A DNA stretch of 64,000 nt. Origin: Wurfbainia villosa. Lineage: Eukaryota; Streptophyta; Magnoliopsida; Zingiberales; Zingiberaceae. Every line of letters starts with the position of its first letter. Positions within the stretch are counted from its first letter, which is position 1. The notes under the pieces are model-generated. The model worked only from the letters and a program-made list of their open reading frames with translations. It had not been told where the DNA came from and did no database searches. The DNA lies in the NCBI GenBank assembly GCA_025175895.1, contig CM046008.1:25995255-26059254 (forward strand), read 5' to 3'. The position numbers and the translations under genes are program-made. Shown piece by piece: positions 23,426-35,446 of this stretch.

Positions 23426-24753
23426 TGGGATAAGCGACTCTCATTTATGTGACCTAAGCGACAATGCCAGAGATAGGTTTGGTTCAACTCATTTGATTTG
23501 AACCTTTTGATATTTATGTTATACATGGGGTTCTCTAAGTCTAGAATGTAGAGTCCGTTCATCAGAGGTGCACTACAATAGAACATATCATTTAAATAAA
23601 TTGAACAACATTTGTTCTTTATTATAAATGAAAAGTCTTTCTTGTCTAAACAAGAAATTGAAATTATGTTCTTAGTTAAAGCAGGCACATAACAACATTC
23701 ATCTAGTTCTAGTACAAGCCCAGAGGGCAGAGATTGATAATAAGTTCCTACAGCAATAGCAGCAACCCTTGCTCTATTGCCTACTCGTAGGTCCACCTCG
23801 CCCTTCGTCAATGTCCTGCTATTTCTCAGCGCTTGCACATTAGTACAAATGTGAGATGCACATCCGGTATCTAATACCCATGATGAAGAAATAGATAGAT
23901 TGACTTCTATGACATATATATCTGAAGTAGAAGTCTCACTTCTCTTCTTCATAAGATCTTCCAGGTATGCTTTGCAGTTACGCTTCCAGTGTCCAGCTTC
24001 CTTACAGTGGAAGCAAGTCTCTTCCTTGGCCACCCCTCCTTTTGGTTTCAGTGCCTTGCCTTTGCCCTTGGCTTGGGACTTTCCCTTACCTTTAGGCTTG
24101 CCCTTACCTTTCTTCTTTTGCACCATCAAAATGGAGTTAGGTTTTCCCTTCTTAAGGTTGAGCTCAGCAGTTCTCAACATGTTGAGCATCTCAGGCAATG
24201 ACTTATCTATTTCATTCATGTTGTACTTCATGACAAATTGATTGTAGCTTTGTGGCAAAGATTGCAAGATCAAGTCAGTGGCCATCTCTTGGCCAAGTGG
24301 GAATCCCAACCTCTGTAGGTTCTTTATGTACCCAATCATCTTGAGTACATATAGACCTACGAGAGTCCCATCTTGCATCTTGGACTGAAATAGTGCTTTA
24401 GAGATCTCGTATCTCTCGTGCCTTGCTTGTCCTTGATATAGTTGACGAAGATGTTCAACAATATCAAAAGCATTCATGAACTCGTGTTGCTTATGAAGCT
24501 CAGAGTTCATGGTCGCGAGCATGAGGCATGACACATCTAATGCATCATCTTGATGCTTCTTGTAAGCATCTCGGTCAGCTCGCGAGGCAGTGGCAGGAGG
24601 TGCCTCTGGAATGGGCTGCTCCAGGACATATAGTTTTCTTTCTTGGGTGAGAATGATTCTCATATTCCTATACCAGTCCTGGAAATTAGCTCCATTGAGC
24701 TTGTCCTTCTCAACAACAGAACGCAGGGAGAGAGTGTTCGTGTTTGCCGACAT
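23368..24753 (-). CDS. Copia gag-protease of B (461 codons, closed by a frameshift)
   Basis: The ATG at 24751-24753 opens a 461-residue protein: UBN2-type gag with DKLNGANFQDWYRNMRII at about 18-35, KMIGYIKNLQRLGFPL near 138-153, and a basic Lys/Gly run at 210-240. A CCHC knuckle has Cys247, Cys250, His255 and Cys260. The aspartic protease motif VLDTGCASHIC has DTG at 295-297, followed by a pre-integrase segment ending YLWHCRLGHI. Gag assembles the particle and the protease cuts the polyprotein. The frame then slips, losing a few codons of the integrase zinc domain, and ends in an unrelated tail. It is the best preserved coding region here; the shift prevents expression of pol from this copy. 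Confidence 0.92.
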   Translation of the reverse strand: MSANTNTLSLRSVVEKDKLNGANFQDWYRNMRIILTQERKLYVLEQPIPEAPPATASRADRDAYKKHQDDALDVSCLMLATMNSELHKQHEFMNAFDIVEHLRQLYQGQARHERYEISKALFQSKMQDGTLVGLYVLKMIGYIKNLQRLGFPLGQEMATDLILQSLPQSYNQFVMKYNMNEIDKSLPEMLNMLRTAELNLKKGKPNSILMVQKKKGKGKPKGKGKSQAKGKGKALKPKGGVAKEETCFHCKEAGHWKRNCKAYLEDLMKKRSETSTSDIYVIEVNLSISSSWVLDTGCASHICTNVQALRNSRTLTKGEVDLRVGNRARVAAIAVGTYYQSLPSGLVLELDECCYVPALTKNIISISCLDKKDFSFIIKNKCCSIYLNDMFYCSAPLMNGLYILDLENPMYNINIKRFKSNELNQTYLWHCRLGHINESRLSQLHRTHLILNHMRYVSLAF

Positions 24754-26347
24754 GGTAATCTACAACATAAACAATGTAGAAATTTAATATCATATTTCAT
24801 TTATCATTTAATTAGGCTTTTAATAAAATGATGCTCCCACTGAATTATAGGACTTTTGTAGAATCGAGTCATGGATGTGGTCAAACTACATTATTAGATT
24901 CATACAAACTAGTTATAATTCTCGCGGGACAAGATCCACATCATACTACGCCTTGAGTTAGCTTTGGCTAAATCGCCCAAGACTTAGTATGATCACTAGT
25001 TAACAAATTATCGATTTCATCTCTATGCAACTCTTGTTTATAGGATCAAGATCCACATTTACAAAAGACCTTGAGTTAGCTTTGGCTAAATCGCCAAAGA
25101 TTTAGTGCAAATGTAATCTTATCCTACCTTTCCAACGGTTGGAATATGCCTATAGTTTTACTCGATCCAATTGAGTTAACTAGTTTTACTCAATCTAATT
25201 GAGCTTATTCTCACCCAAGCTGTGATAGGCGGGACCAAGATTGTCCCTCCGCACCCTGCCAAGATAATATGCATTGCTCTACTTTGGCAGATTCAACAAC
25301 AACAAACGATCGAGGTAGTGATGGGTATCAAAACATGGTAGGCATTTTCGAGTTGATTCGATTAAGATCTAATCTAATCGTGAATGTGTATCATATATGC
25401 ATTAAGGCCTTTATTACCCTACACTATCATGTATCACATACATACAAGCAAATATACTAGCATGCATCATATACACACAAGTAAAATATCCTAGCATGCA
25501 TCATTTACATACAAGCAAAAACAAATATATATATATATATATATATAATAATTAAATTGTGATGAGGTCATAGCCCTACTACAATCTTTTCAATCCAATG
25601 AGAAGATTGGATGGTCAACCTAGGGTTAATGGCTTCTCCAAGCGCCTCCTTTGACCGCCATGTGTCGTCGGCACCCTCCTCGTAACTCCATCTACTAGTG
25701 GACTTCCCACCGCTCCATTTTGTACATTACAAACATGAAACTCGAGTTACATTCGAGTCTAAAACTATTTACAATAGGAATATTAAAAAGAAGAGGCACG
25801 ATGTGCAGGTCGCATACCATATACAACATGCATAACACAAAAACGTCACGCAAGTCGTATTATGAATTACAACACATTTTTGTCCAATCACATTGGGGTT
25901 CTTGGGCCATAACCATCACAGTATTATACATAATTCTAAATTATGTATTTTACATAAATATATATAATTTTTCCTATTTTTTCAATTTTATGAGTCACAT
26001 CTCCGTAACAGTCCCGCTAAGCGAATTCCGAGCGTGATCGCAAGACAATGCCCCTTGCGGGATTAGGGACAGCGCCCCTACTCACAAAATAAATCTCATG
26101 AGTGTCCCATCTTGATCTTATAGCGCCTTAAGTCACTGTCCCAAAAGACTAGAGCACGAATTCACCGTTTCGAAGAGTTTTTCTCAATGGTTGAAGCCTA
26201 CAAGCGTCCCAACACTTGTTGCTTTGACTCTTCGAGAAAAATACCCAAAAAATATATAAAATAGGAAATTTATAGAAAGTTACAGATCTGTAATTTATAT
26301 ATCTAATACAAAAATTACAAAACTAAACACATACATGCTTTGCATGT
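24754..26347 (-). other. Long leader of B between PBS and gag
   Basis: This 1.6-kb stretch has no coding potential. It holds a diverged duplication of about 35 bp built on CCTTGAGTTAGCTTTGGC (plus strand, about 24952-24985 and 25067-25100), repeated TAGCATGCATCAT motifs at 25455-25505 and an (AT)n tract at 25525-25547. Long repetitive leaders are usual in Angela-type copia elements. Confidence 0.6.
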
Positions 26348-26360
26348 GGTTCTGATACCA
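26348..26360 (-). promoter_or_regulatory. Primer-binding site of B
   Basis: The minus strand reads TGGTATCAGAACC, one base after the LTR end. One substitution from the usual TGGTATCAGAGC is present. Confidence 0.85.
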
Positions 26361-26361
26361 C

Positions 26362-28164
26362 TGTTGGATTATTTGAGCCGCAAAAACTGCTTTTTGCGTT
26401 GTAGAAACCTCGGAAGTTGACCACGGATCCGTGCAAAGAATAACAAAATATAAATGTATGTGTTTAAACCTTAGATATACTTTAGATCTACATGTGAAAA
26501 GATTTACCCTTGATGCGATGCCCTTCGCTTATCCCGCTCATCCAAACGGCTTGTCGGAACTCGAGAGTGTCAAGCGTACACTCCTCTACAAGTATCCACA
26601 CGGACAAAAGGTGGAGAAGGCAACTTAGAGTGTGCTAGCACTCCTTGAATCCCACAGCAAGGATGAGGGGGAGAGAGCTTGAGAGGAGAGGAGGAAGAAG
26701 ATGAAGTTAATCCCCTTAACTTCACACTAATGCACCAACATAAGTGGTCGGCCACTTCATGGGAGCTACATGCATGTAATACCAAGAGCCATGGCTCTTG
26801 GTCTCCCTCATGAAGTGGCACCCCATGATGTGTCCATGATGATGTGGAACATCATCATTGGCAGCCCCTGCCAAGTCACCCTGACGTGGCATTTGGTCAA
26901 GTCAAACTTGACCTTTCATCTTCCCTTTCAAGTCAAGTCAAACTTAACCTCTTATCTCCCATGGTTGATCAAATCCAACCATTTGATTCAAGTCAATTTA
27001 ATTTAATGAATCTCTATTCATTAGTTTAAATTGACTCGATGAATCAAATCTAAATTAAACTCATTCAACACTTGAATCAAATTGAGTCCAACTCAATTAG
27101 TCTAATTTGAATTACTCTTAATCCAATTTGGTTGATCACATGAACCTAATCCTCATGGTCCATCATATGAACCTAATCTCCATCTAATTGCCCTTTGTGT
27201 GTGACCCTATAGGTTCTTGTAATGTTGGCAATGTTCCTAAACCGATTTAGAAACATAAGCAATGAGCGGTATCTAGCAACATATCATTGTACCCAAGTTA
27301 CAAGAATGTTGAAATCCAACATCACCTTTGAGACTACTAATTGTAACTCTCACAATATGTGACAATGTTCCTCTATCCTTGACATATAGATTGACCAATT
27401 GAGGCATAGACCGTGTCATCCTCTATACAATTTATATCTTGAACTCCAAGTAGACTCACTCTAATCAAATGAGCTCAATATCTCATATTTACTCATTTGG
27501 GCATGACCATGCACTTAGTGGTCTCACTCTATCAAGAATCATGATGTCACTCCCGTCATATAGGAGGGATAGATCCCATTTACATCACTCACATCTCTCT
27601 GTATAATTTGTTACATACCTAGTAATCACCTTTATAGTCCACCCATTTACGGGTGACATTTGACGAAGCCAAAGTATGCAACTCCTTATGTAGGGAACCA
27701 TGGTGACTTCAGGTCCAAGGACTAATAGTCATACTAATAGTCACATGAGAAAGTATATGACACTCATATAACGATCCATGATACTTTCTCATGGCGGGTC
27801 ATTCAGTATACATTCTCCAATGCATACCCATGTGTCAACTTGATATCTCATATCCATGACTTGTGAGATCAAGTCATCGAGTTGACCTACATGCTAGTCT
27901 CTTCGCATTAACATTGTCCCTGAATATTAATACTTGACTAGGAATGATTAAGAGTAGTGTTCTCTATATCATCTCATTATCGATTCAACCAATCGATTGA
28001 TATAGATAAGAACCTTCTACTCAAGGACGTTATTATACTTAGTTATTTGGCATCAATACAAGTAAGTATAATAACCATAAAGAAATGCCTTTATAAATAG
28101 GAATATGATACAACAAAGTCCATACAACAATCATCACATGATTGGCTCTAGGCTTTCACTAACA
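26362..28164 (-). repeat. 5' LTR of element B
   Basis: This 1803-bp LTR with ends TGTTGG...CTAACA pairs with 3153-4958. The hairpin GCAAAAA/TTTTTGC is kept at 26380-26397. The right flank TTGTC is the unmutated copy of the target site in F2. Confidence 0.93.
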
Positions 28165-29144
28165 TTGTCTTACTTAAGTTTGGGAGGGCCCCGAATTTTG
28201 ATATGTCTTTCTTCAATGCAGTAGTTTCTTTCTTGACATTTAGGTTTAGTTTTAGTTTGCATTCATTTGTCCATGCATGGAGTGTTTAGTTTCCTTTCAA
28301 CACTTAGTTTTTGCCATCTTTAAGCTGCCTCAGTAATATTTTTAGAATCTCTTCACAAATTTCTCCCATATATAGCTTAACTTTATTTATCTTTTGGTAT
28401 TTTATTTTAGTTGCTTTAATGAATGTTCTAGACTTGCATTTGTTAGCTTTTATCTTTCACTCACGCCTGACAAAAATTCTGGAAGGGAGAATCTATTATA
28501 TACATAGTTATGATTCATCCCAGTAGTCTAGTACTTTGGAATCTATAGGTGACTCTAGATTTAACATTTTAGTTACTGGAGATGCTCAGATTGTGTAAGC
28601 CATTTGAAAAAATCTAAATCCTAGTGAGCTAGAGAGGAACAAAGTTCCTTTGAAAAAAATAAAAAATAAAAAATAAAAAGATAGAAAAAAAGTGAGAGAG
28701 AAAAAAGAGAGAGAGAGAAAAAGAAAGAGATTAAAAAATAATTATCGTGGGTGAAAATGGTTAGGTGTCATTTTGAGACTGAGTTAGGTTACTAGGGAAA
28801 CACCTACCAATTTCGCTCAATACTGAGCATGCCTTTGAGACTTTGTGGTAGATTTAGGGAACGAACCTCGCTTAGGGCAGGTAAGTGCCTAAAAGCCAGA
28901 GACCTTAGGAAAACTATAGGATGACTACTTAACTCACTATGGAACAAGTATCCCTTAAGAAAATTCTCTTAGCACATGCACGAAAAGCTAACTTAGTAAA
29001 CTTTTAGAACATATTTATTGTTTTTGATTGAAAATACCACTTGATAAATCCAGTTAGCATGCTAAGTATGGAACAATACTTTTTAAAAATTTCATGGCAT
29101 TGATGTTTGCTTGAGGACAAGCAAAGATCTAAGTCTAGGGGGAT
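28165..29144 (+). mobile_element. F2 internal 3' portion
   Basis: This non-coding segment continues F2 to its polypurine tract (AGTCTAGGGGGAT, ending at 29144). It is homologous, in reverse orientation, to 37625-38590 of element F, including the stretch on either side of a purine/T-rich low-complexity tract at 28650-28735. No frame is conserved between the two copies. Confidence 0.8.
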
Positions 29145-30636
29145 TGATGTGAGCAAAACATATAGGATTTTAGGAGTAGTTTTCGCACACATCTCGTTAC
29201 ATTTTATCCTTATTTCATGCATATTCTACTTTGTTTTGCATGCATTTCCTATTTTCTAGTTCGGAGATCTGCTCTTGTTACTTTTGTATGCGGGATGACA
29301 ATTTATAAGTGAAATGACACACTTTTGGAGCAAAAGGGAGGCATTCATTGGGTGGAACAAAGGCATACACGACCGACCATGTCAAAACCCTGAAGCCAGC
29401 CATCCCAGCGCCCCACACGGCCGACCGTGTGGATTCCACACAGTCGTGTGGCGCTGGGCAGTTTTGACGTGACTAGGGTTTTCATAGGATTTATGAAGAG
29501 GCCCGACGGCACACGTCAAAACTGGATCCATCCCGACGCCATAGTCTATAAATTGGATGGCACACCCAAAACCCTAGGGAGGAGGCCCGACGGCTAGGAC
29601 GACAAGATGGTGCCCTAAAAAGCATCGAAGACTGGCAATGGGGAGAAAGGAAGCAACTAGGAGATCCATCCCGACGCTCTGGCATTGTGGAGAACCACCA
29701 AGGCACACATATTAGCTAGGACAGAAAGTACCTTCTTTATTTTCTTGTTCTACTTGCATTGTAATTATGTTTTCTAAGATGTTTTGTGTTTATTCTTCTT
29801 TGTCTATGGAGTAGATACTTCGATTCTAGGATTAGGGAGTAACTTGTGTTTGTGGACATGCTAGTTCAAATAGTCATTCATCTCCTTTGATTCTATTTGA
29901 AATTTTTTGTTGTTGAGATTTATGAAGGTTATGTTTTGATTCTAATTCTAATGTGTATAGTCGATACAAAGGGTGACAACCCTCATATCAAAACCTAGGA
30001 GAATAAAGCATGAACCTTGTGATCATCCTACCTCCCATAATCGTAGAAGACAGAATATGATAGGACAAGATATGAAATAAGATCCGCCTCTACATAGGGA
30101 ATTAATAGGACGTCTTGGTACCTCAATAACCTATCTTAGCATAAGGGCCAAAGTAGGAGAAATTAACACTAGAAGGGTTGAGGGACCTTAGTGACAGAGG
30201 GCTCCCAACCGTATCAACCCCCTGAGCTCTGATGATCTGAAAGGTAAAATTGGTTAGGAATAGGTAGCTCCTGGTAGAAGCAAAACTTCATTAGGCAAAT
30301 GCATAATGATCCTCCCTCAAGATCATAACTAGAGATCTCAACACACCTAATTGATAGCATGATCCACGATGCACAAGTGAAACCAAAGTCCTAGAATATG
30401 TTTTTTAGAACTTTGAACCAACCTTCCCTTCCTCTAAGTGACACCGTGCTTGAGTTAGGACTTAATTCTGAACAACAACATCCACTGGACAGATGGTATT
30501 CAAATCTTAGTCTATGTGGGATCGATAATCTTTTATTACTTGACGACATCCGTGCACTTGCAGGCGTTGAACATAAGTGCGCGCTTCGAGCCCTCGATGA
30601 TTCTCGTCGAAGATTTGAGAGTCGTGCTCATGTGCA
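29145..30636 (+). repeat. 3' LTR of F2
   Basis: This 1492-bp LTR starts TGATGTGAGC right after the polypurine tract and ends TCATGTGCA, matching the two F LTRs (TGATGTGA...GCGTGCA). ACGGCCGACCGTGT-type palindromes lie at about 29395-29450 and a TATAAATT box at about 29548. Right flank TCAGT would be the target copy; the left end of F2 is out of the window. Confidence 0.85.
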
Positions 30637-30637
30637 T

Positions 30638-31264
30638 CAGTGTGCTAGTTGACTGTAGAGGATAGCTGGCCATGATTAATGACAGTGTCAATCTGGTCAG
30701 TAGTTGGCTGAAGTTAAATTGTTCTTCTGATAATAATAAAGTAATCATATGATACTCTTCATTATCTCAGTAAGAACCTAAGGAAGGGTGGGAAGGAAGA
30801 GTAGTTAACCATATAGAGGAGAAAGGAAAGGGAGAGGAAGAGTGCACAATGAAGTAATGCTCCTTCCATCCTTTATGTGAAGAAGGGATGTCGGTAAGGA
30901 ATTGAAAGTTTGACCAAGCTTGAAAGTAGAAAATGCTTGTTTCTGATGATTTTTCTTGGAAAAAACAGTGGAAGAGAAAGGACGAAGGGGTAATTAATAA
31001 GAAGGAGGTGATAAGGTAAAATCCTAGTATGAAATGGAAGGAGTTGGGACTTAGTTGATTTAGAGGGATAGAAAAATATTCAGAAACTTCTAAGAAGTAG
31101 GAATAGATAGGAAAGAATAGACCATCTTCTACTTGCTCTAAGGAGAAGGCCTTGGTATGTCCAGGAGGTAGATGAGGATGCTCGGTGGAATTAGTTGCAA
31201 TGATATGATAGCCTGAGGGAAGTTGTATTTGGGAAGAGAGGGATCGACAGTGCTCTCCTATCAT
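30638..31264 (-). CDS. PF04195-like 'putative gypsy-type transposon' protein, copy 2 (truncated by F2)
   Basis: The frame from the ATG at 31262-31264 runs 165 codons to a stop at 30767. The protein has a GLFFPIYSYFLEVSEYFSIP segment, then QLSPNSFHFILGFYLITSFL, IFYFQAW, FLTDIPSSHKGWKEHYFIV. This order (P-L-x-F-x-x-x-VL-x-x, QL-x-PNS-x-R-ILV, FY, P-SNKGWK-x-RFFFV) is that of the plant PF04195 family, common in transposon-derived genes. Copy 1 (34731 leftwards) shares FYF, QFLTDMPTSHKGWKE. A TATAAATA box lies about 100 bp upstream (around 31364). The 3' exons are lost where F2 inserted. Role unknown; assignment is by remembered motif. Confidence 0.6.
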
Positions 31265-31363
31265 TTTGGAGCGTGTGGAAGCAACTCATGGATGGGGTAT
31301 TGAAGAAAGGGGTTGCATTTTTTTGAAGATAGAGGGTAATGGTTAGTGAAGGTTGCTTCTGTA

Positions 31364-31372
31364 TTTATAGTG
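31364..31372 (-). promoter_or_regulatory. Possible TATA box of PF04195-like copy 2
   Basis: The minus strand reads CTATAAATA about 100 bp before the ATG at 31264, in otherwise non-coding sequence. Position is right for a plant promoter; no other element supports it. Confidence 0.4.
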
Positions 31373-31974
31373 AAGGAAGGGGGAGGAAAAAGGGGGGAAA
31401 TAACAACTTTTCCCGCTGAATCTTGGAGAAGTGAAATTAGGAATTATATGACATTAGTTTGTTAGGGTGAAAATGATGGATAATTAAAGAATTCAATTTT
31501 TAGTAAGGTAGGAATAGGGTATGGCAGTTTCTGATACGGTGGGTGATGTATCAGTTTTTTGTGAGTCTCATTATAGGATATATGTACAAATTATGAGGAG
31601 ATGTTTGGAAGGTAAATAATCATGGTATAAATATGGAAGTAAAACATTTACTGCAGATAAAGGATAATCTAAAAAATTATGTGCAGTGTGTGAATGGTAG
31701 ACTCAAGAGGCATTACAAACAATCATTGAGATTGTGGATTAGTATTCCATTTTGGTTATAAGACTCATGCAGGTTGTGGTGTAAGGGTACATAAATTGTA
31801 TTTGTAGGGTATTAACAAAATATGAAGATAAATTTTTATTGCAAATTGACATGAGGCTTTATGAAGATAGACACAGTGCAAATATGAAAAGTTAAACATT
31901 CATTGCAGAATATGTTCAGATACAGTGGTGTTTGCAAAAATAGTTCTTCAGTACAAAATAAATTACAGTATCTA

Positions 31975-34731
31975 TTACGGGGGATACTGCTCTAAATCAG
32001 TGTCAGAGTCAGTATTGAAGGTCTCCGATGGGAATTTCTTGTAAGCTTCTCCTATATGAAATTCATGATTGAGTAGGCCGGGTAGGAAAAGCTTCTTCCC
32101 GTTTGCTGCTTGTAAGGTACCTTCAAACCCTCTTTGAAAATATTTGTTGTATTTCTTGGTTGCCTGGGTTAGGATTTTGGTTTGCTCAGTTGCCCATCGT
32201 TCAGCTTCTGTTTCTTTGAGTTGGAATAGCTTTTAGTTAAGGTAAGTAGCTCGTCTAGTTTGCTCATTAGCAACATTTGCCAGTTTTGAGAAATGCTGCT
32301 TTAGTACATCAAAATGGAAGTGGAATTCATCTAGATTGTTAAAGGCTCTGTCCTTGAACTCATCGAAGGCATCAATAAGATCTTGCATAGGTTGGAAACA
32401 TTGGCCCGATTGGAAGTGTCAACCCCTCTCCTTTTGCGCCCATTTTTGAATTTTTGATTGTTGGGAAGCTATTACTCGGTTTGAAAGTTCATCACATTCT
32501 CGTAACAAACTGATATTTGTATCCCTGAGGGAAAGTTCTCTTTTCATCTTTTGCATATCTTTCTTGTGCTGAACAGAAGCATTCCCTTTCTCTACTGCTA
32601 ATTGGTCCTGTTTGGCAGACAAAGTTTCTATCTAAAGTTGTAACCATTGTGTTCTCTGTTGATATTCAGTATCTTTTGCTGCCCGATCAAGAGAGGAAGG
32701 GGGGATGGTCTATAATCCTAGATAAAGTGTTGAGAATTCTTCAGGGTTGGTCTGGGTGCCTTTAGTTGAATTTGAGGGTGCAGTTGGTATTACAGAAGGT
32801 GCTAGTGGTTCTGAATATGAAGTTGATGGTCTGCACTGTTGATTTTGGAATTCAGAGAACCACTGACCAAAGGATTGAAGCTTGGAGGTACTCTAAAAAA
32901 TGAATGAAAATAATGTGAAAAAAACTATTTGTACAAAAAAAACAGTTAGTAAAAAAAAGAGGAAAACTTACTGTTTGGAGGCTTTCTTGCTATTCTTAAA
33001 GGATTAAGGGAATTTCAGAAGAAGTAGTGAAGGGGATATGTTGCGGTAGTGTGGAATCTAGTACAGGGGAAAGAGTATTAGAAGGAATAGGGGAGGAAGA
33101 ATGTGGAGGAGAATCAGGGATACAAGGGGATATGGGGAGTATAAAAAGAGAAGAAAGGTGGTGGCCATGATAGGAGTCTGATATTGCTTGTACCAGCAGG
33201 TCTAAGGGTGAAGAAATTGTGAATTCTGAAGCTATTGGGTTGGAGAAAGGTATGGGTTTTTGTTATTTAGTAGGAAATAAGGAGGCTAAAGGAAGGTCGT
33301 CAGTGGAGGAGGAGGGAGAAGGAGATGAAGAAGAAAGTTCAATAGGATCATAGGAAGTATCAAGGGGTTCACTGTGGACAGAGGTATCAGAGAAGGGTTG
33401 AAGTTCTGAAGGAGTTGAACTAGAAGGTTCTGTGAAGGGTAAAGGGTCAAGAGGAAAAAGGAGGTTGGGAATTGGTTCTGGTGGAGGAGGAATATGGTCA
33501 GAAGCTATTAAGGTAAGGGTTGGCTGATCCGATTCAATAATGGTTATGATTGGGGATTTAGGGATTTTAAGAGGAACCTGTGACAAAGAAGTGTAAGTAA
33601 TTTTATGTGGGATTGAATCAATGTAGTTAAAAAAAAGAGATAATAGATGAGTAAGGGTTAGTTACTGAAGTAGGAGGTTCGGGGATGGAAGAGGAGGCAG
33701 TTGCCAATTCTGATATTTTCCTCTTCTTTTCTTATTTCTTTGCCAAAGTTCTTGCAATGGCTATATGAATCATATCTTCTGCAAAATAGAAAATTATTGG
33801 ATATTTTAAGATGAAATCAGTAAGTATGATAGAGTAAGGGGGTAGTATATATATTGAAAAATAGAAATTGTAATTATGTGGCACGGAGTATTTGTATGCA
33901 TGAAGGAATGGATTCAGTTCTTATGTAGGTTAAAATATTGCTTGGTACACAAGTATAAATGCAGTAAGTATGAAGAATGAATTATTAAGATGTATTTGAA
34001 GGTTAATACAGTCAGTATGCATTATGTATATAAAGGCAAATGCAGTAAATAAAATTTACCAATTGGATGAGCCTCTACTGATTGAATGGGTGATAGTCCA
34101 TAATAGGGCAGGATGGGTTCTTGGAGAAGCTCGTTGATGCTGAAGTGCTTGTTCTTTAGTATGACTTCAATAGAGGGAAAGTTGAAGGCAGCTTTAACTG
34201 TTCAAGAAGATTTTGAAGTGTGGTTTTTCAAGTATAAGAGAATTGCAGGACTGGATCTAGAGGAACGTAGAAGAATAATTCTTTCCAGCCCTTATGCGAA
34301 GTGGGCATATCGGTCAAGAATTGGTAGTCCTGGCATGCCATGAAGTAAAACACGCTTGAGTCAACCATTTTCAATTGGTAAAGACAATAGAATATATGAG
34401 GAATTTGGGGGATATTGAGATGCTAGAATATGATTATAGTTCCAACTAGAATATGAATGGAATTAGGGGTTAGTTGGTTATTAGGTAGGTCGTAGTAGGT
34501 TAGAAAGTGGAAGAGAGGTTTCGGGATATGAAGACGAAGACCTCCTAGTTGCCTTGTGAAGAAGGTGTTGGTGTTAGTCGGAGGTCGATGAGGGCGTTGG
34601 CCGGGAGTGGGGATGATGGCGGTGAAAGCCTCAAGGATGTATTTTGGCTCATGGAGGAAGAATGGATGGTTGGGAGTTAGTAGGTTGGGTGTGCTTTGGT
34701 ACCAGGGAATGGTGGAAGACGAGGAGGTCAT
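31975..34731 (-). pseudogene. PF04195-like transposon gene, copy 1, three exons with GT-AG introns
   Basis: Exon 1 (34731-34060) starts MTSSSSTIPW. It contains GGLRLHIPKPLFHFLTYYDL, QLTPNSIHILVG and, after a short frame break, FYFMACQDYQFLTDMP, TSHKGWKELFFYV and ILPYYGLSPIQSVEAHPIG before a donor GGTAAAT. Intron 1 (34059-33779) ends TTTTGCAG. Exon 2 (33778-32972) is Pro/Ser/Thr-rich (for example SSSSPSPSSSTDDLP) and ends at a canonical GTAAGT. Intron 2 (32971-32893) ends TTTTTTAG. Exon 3 (32892-31975) is Glu/Lys/Gln-rich coiled coil (KKDMQKMKRELSLRDTN) ending QYPP-stop. Internal stops in all three exons make it a pseudogene. N-terminal domain plus coiled coil is the usual build of this family; function is not known. 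Confidence 0.6.
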
Positions 34732-35446
34732 GAAGGGGAGATGATGGCAGAGAATTTGAAAGCGTCGGAGGAGAAGGGAGCTAGAGTTTCGGAAAAAAGC
34801 AGTGTTAAAACGGTAAAGACATTGATTAGAAAATAAGTATGGTGCTCGGTGAAGGTTAAAAAGGATGTTAAGGCATTTTTATTAACCCTAATATTTTCTT
34901 GAGAATTTTTCTCTTGCAGAAGTACTTCAAATTTTTTCTAAGGCATTTTTATGCCTAATACGAAGCTTGAAGGTTATTTGAAACTCTTTTTGGCGGTGTT
35001 TGGTAATATTTTCTAAGGAATTTTATGCCTAATACATGAATTTAAAATGTTTCTAATATTCTTTTGCAACTAGTGGTTATGCTCTCCTAAGGTTCTTAGG
35101 CCTAATATGAAGTGTTAATAAATTCATGATTATGTTGCAGGGATTATGGATATTTTTTCTGAGGTATCTTATGAAAAATTTAGGAGTTTTTAAGTTAAAT
35201 GATAAATGTTCTCTTGCAAAATATTGGTGGTAAAAATTAACTCAAGGCTCTACGCCTAATATAACAATCTATGGGCTAGATAGCTACATTGCCCCATAGG
35301 GGATATAACGCCACTTATATGACATATGTATATGTTTTCAAGACTCTACACCTAATATAATAGCCTATGGGCTAGGTAGCTATATTCTCCCATGGAGACT
35401 ATAACGCCACTTATATGGAATATGTATATGTTCTTAAGGTTCTTAC
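34732..35446. repeat. AT-rich flank with direct duplications
   Basis: No gene is seen. From 34880 to 35360 the motif GCCTAATA recurs five times (with GCCTAATAC, GCCTAATAT and ACCTAATAT forms), often preceded by a complementary AAGGC so that short hairpins can form. A unit of about 110 bp containing ATAACGCCACTTATATG and ATATGTATATGTT is duplicated in tandem between about 35215 and 35437. It may be the 5' flank or an intron-like region of the transposon locus. Confidence 0.55.

Larger units (their letters stand above)
3153..28164 (-). mobile_element. Copia element B (Angela/Tork-like), hosting nested insertions
   Basis: B is a minus-strand copia element: 3' LTR 3153-4958, polypurine tract, end of pol 4973-5149, [B' solo LTR and everything within it, 5155-20980], remaining pol 20986-23425, gag-protease 23368-24753, leader, PBS 26348-26360, 5' LTR 26362-28164. 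Taking out B' leaves an internal region of about 5.6 kb and LTRs of 1.8 kb, which fit Angela-type copia. The gag wording (LRS-x-VEKDKLNGANFQDWYRN) also fits that lineage. Flanking 5-mers are TTGTT and TTGTC, a duplication with one mismatch in the F2 target. Confidence 0.88.
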
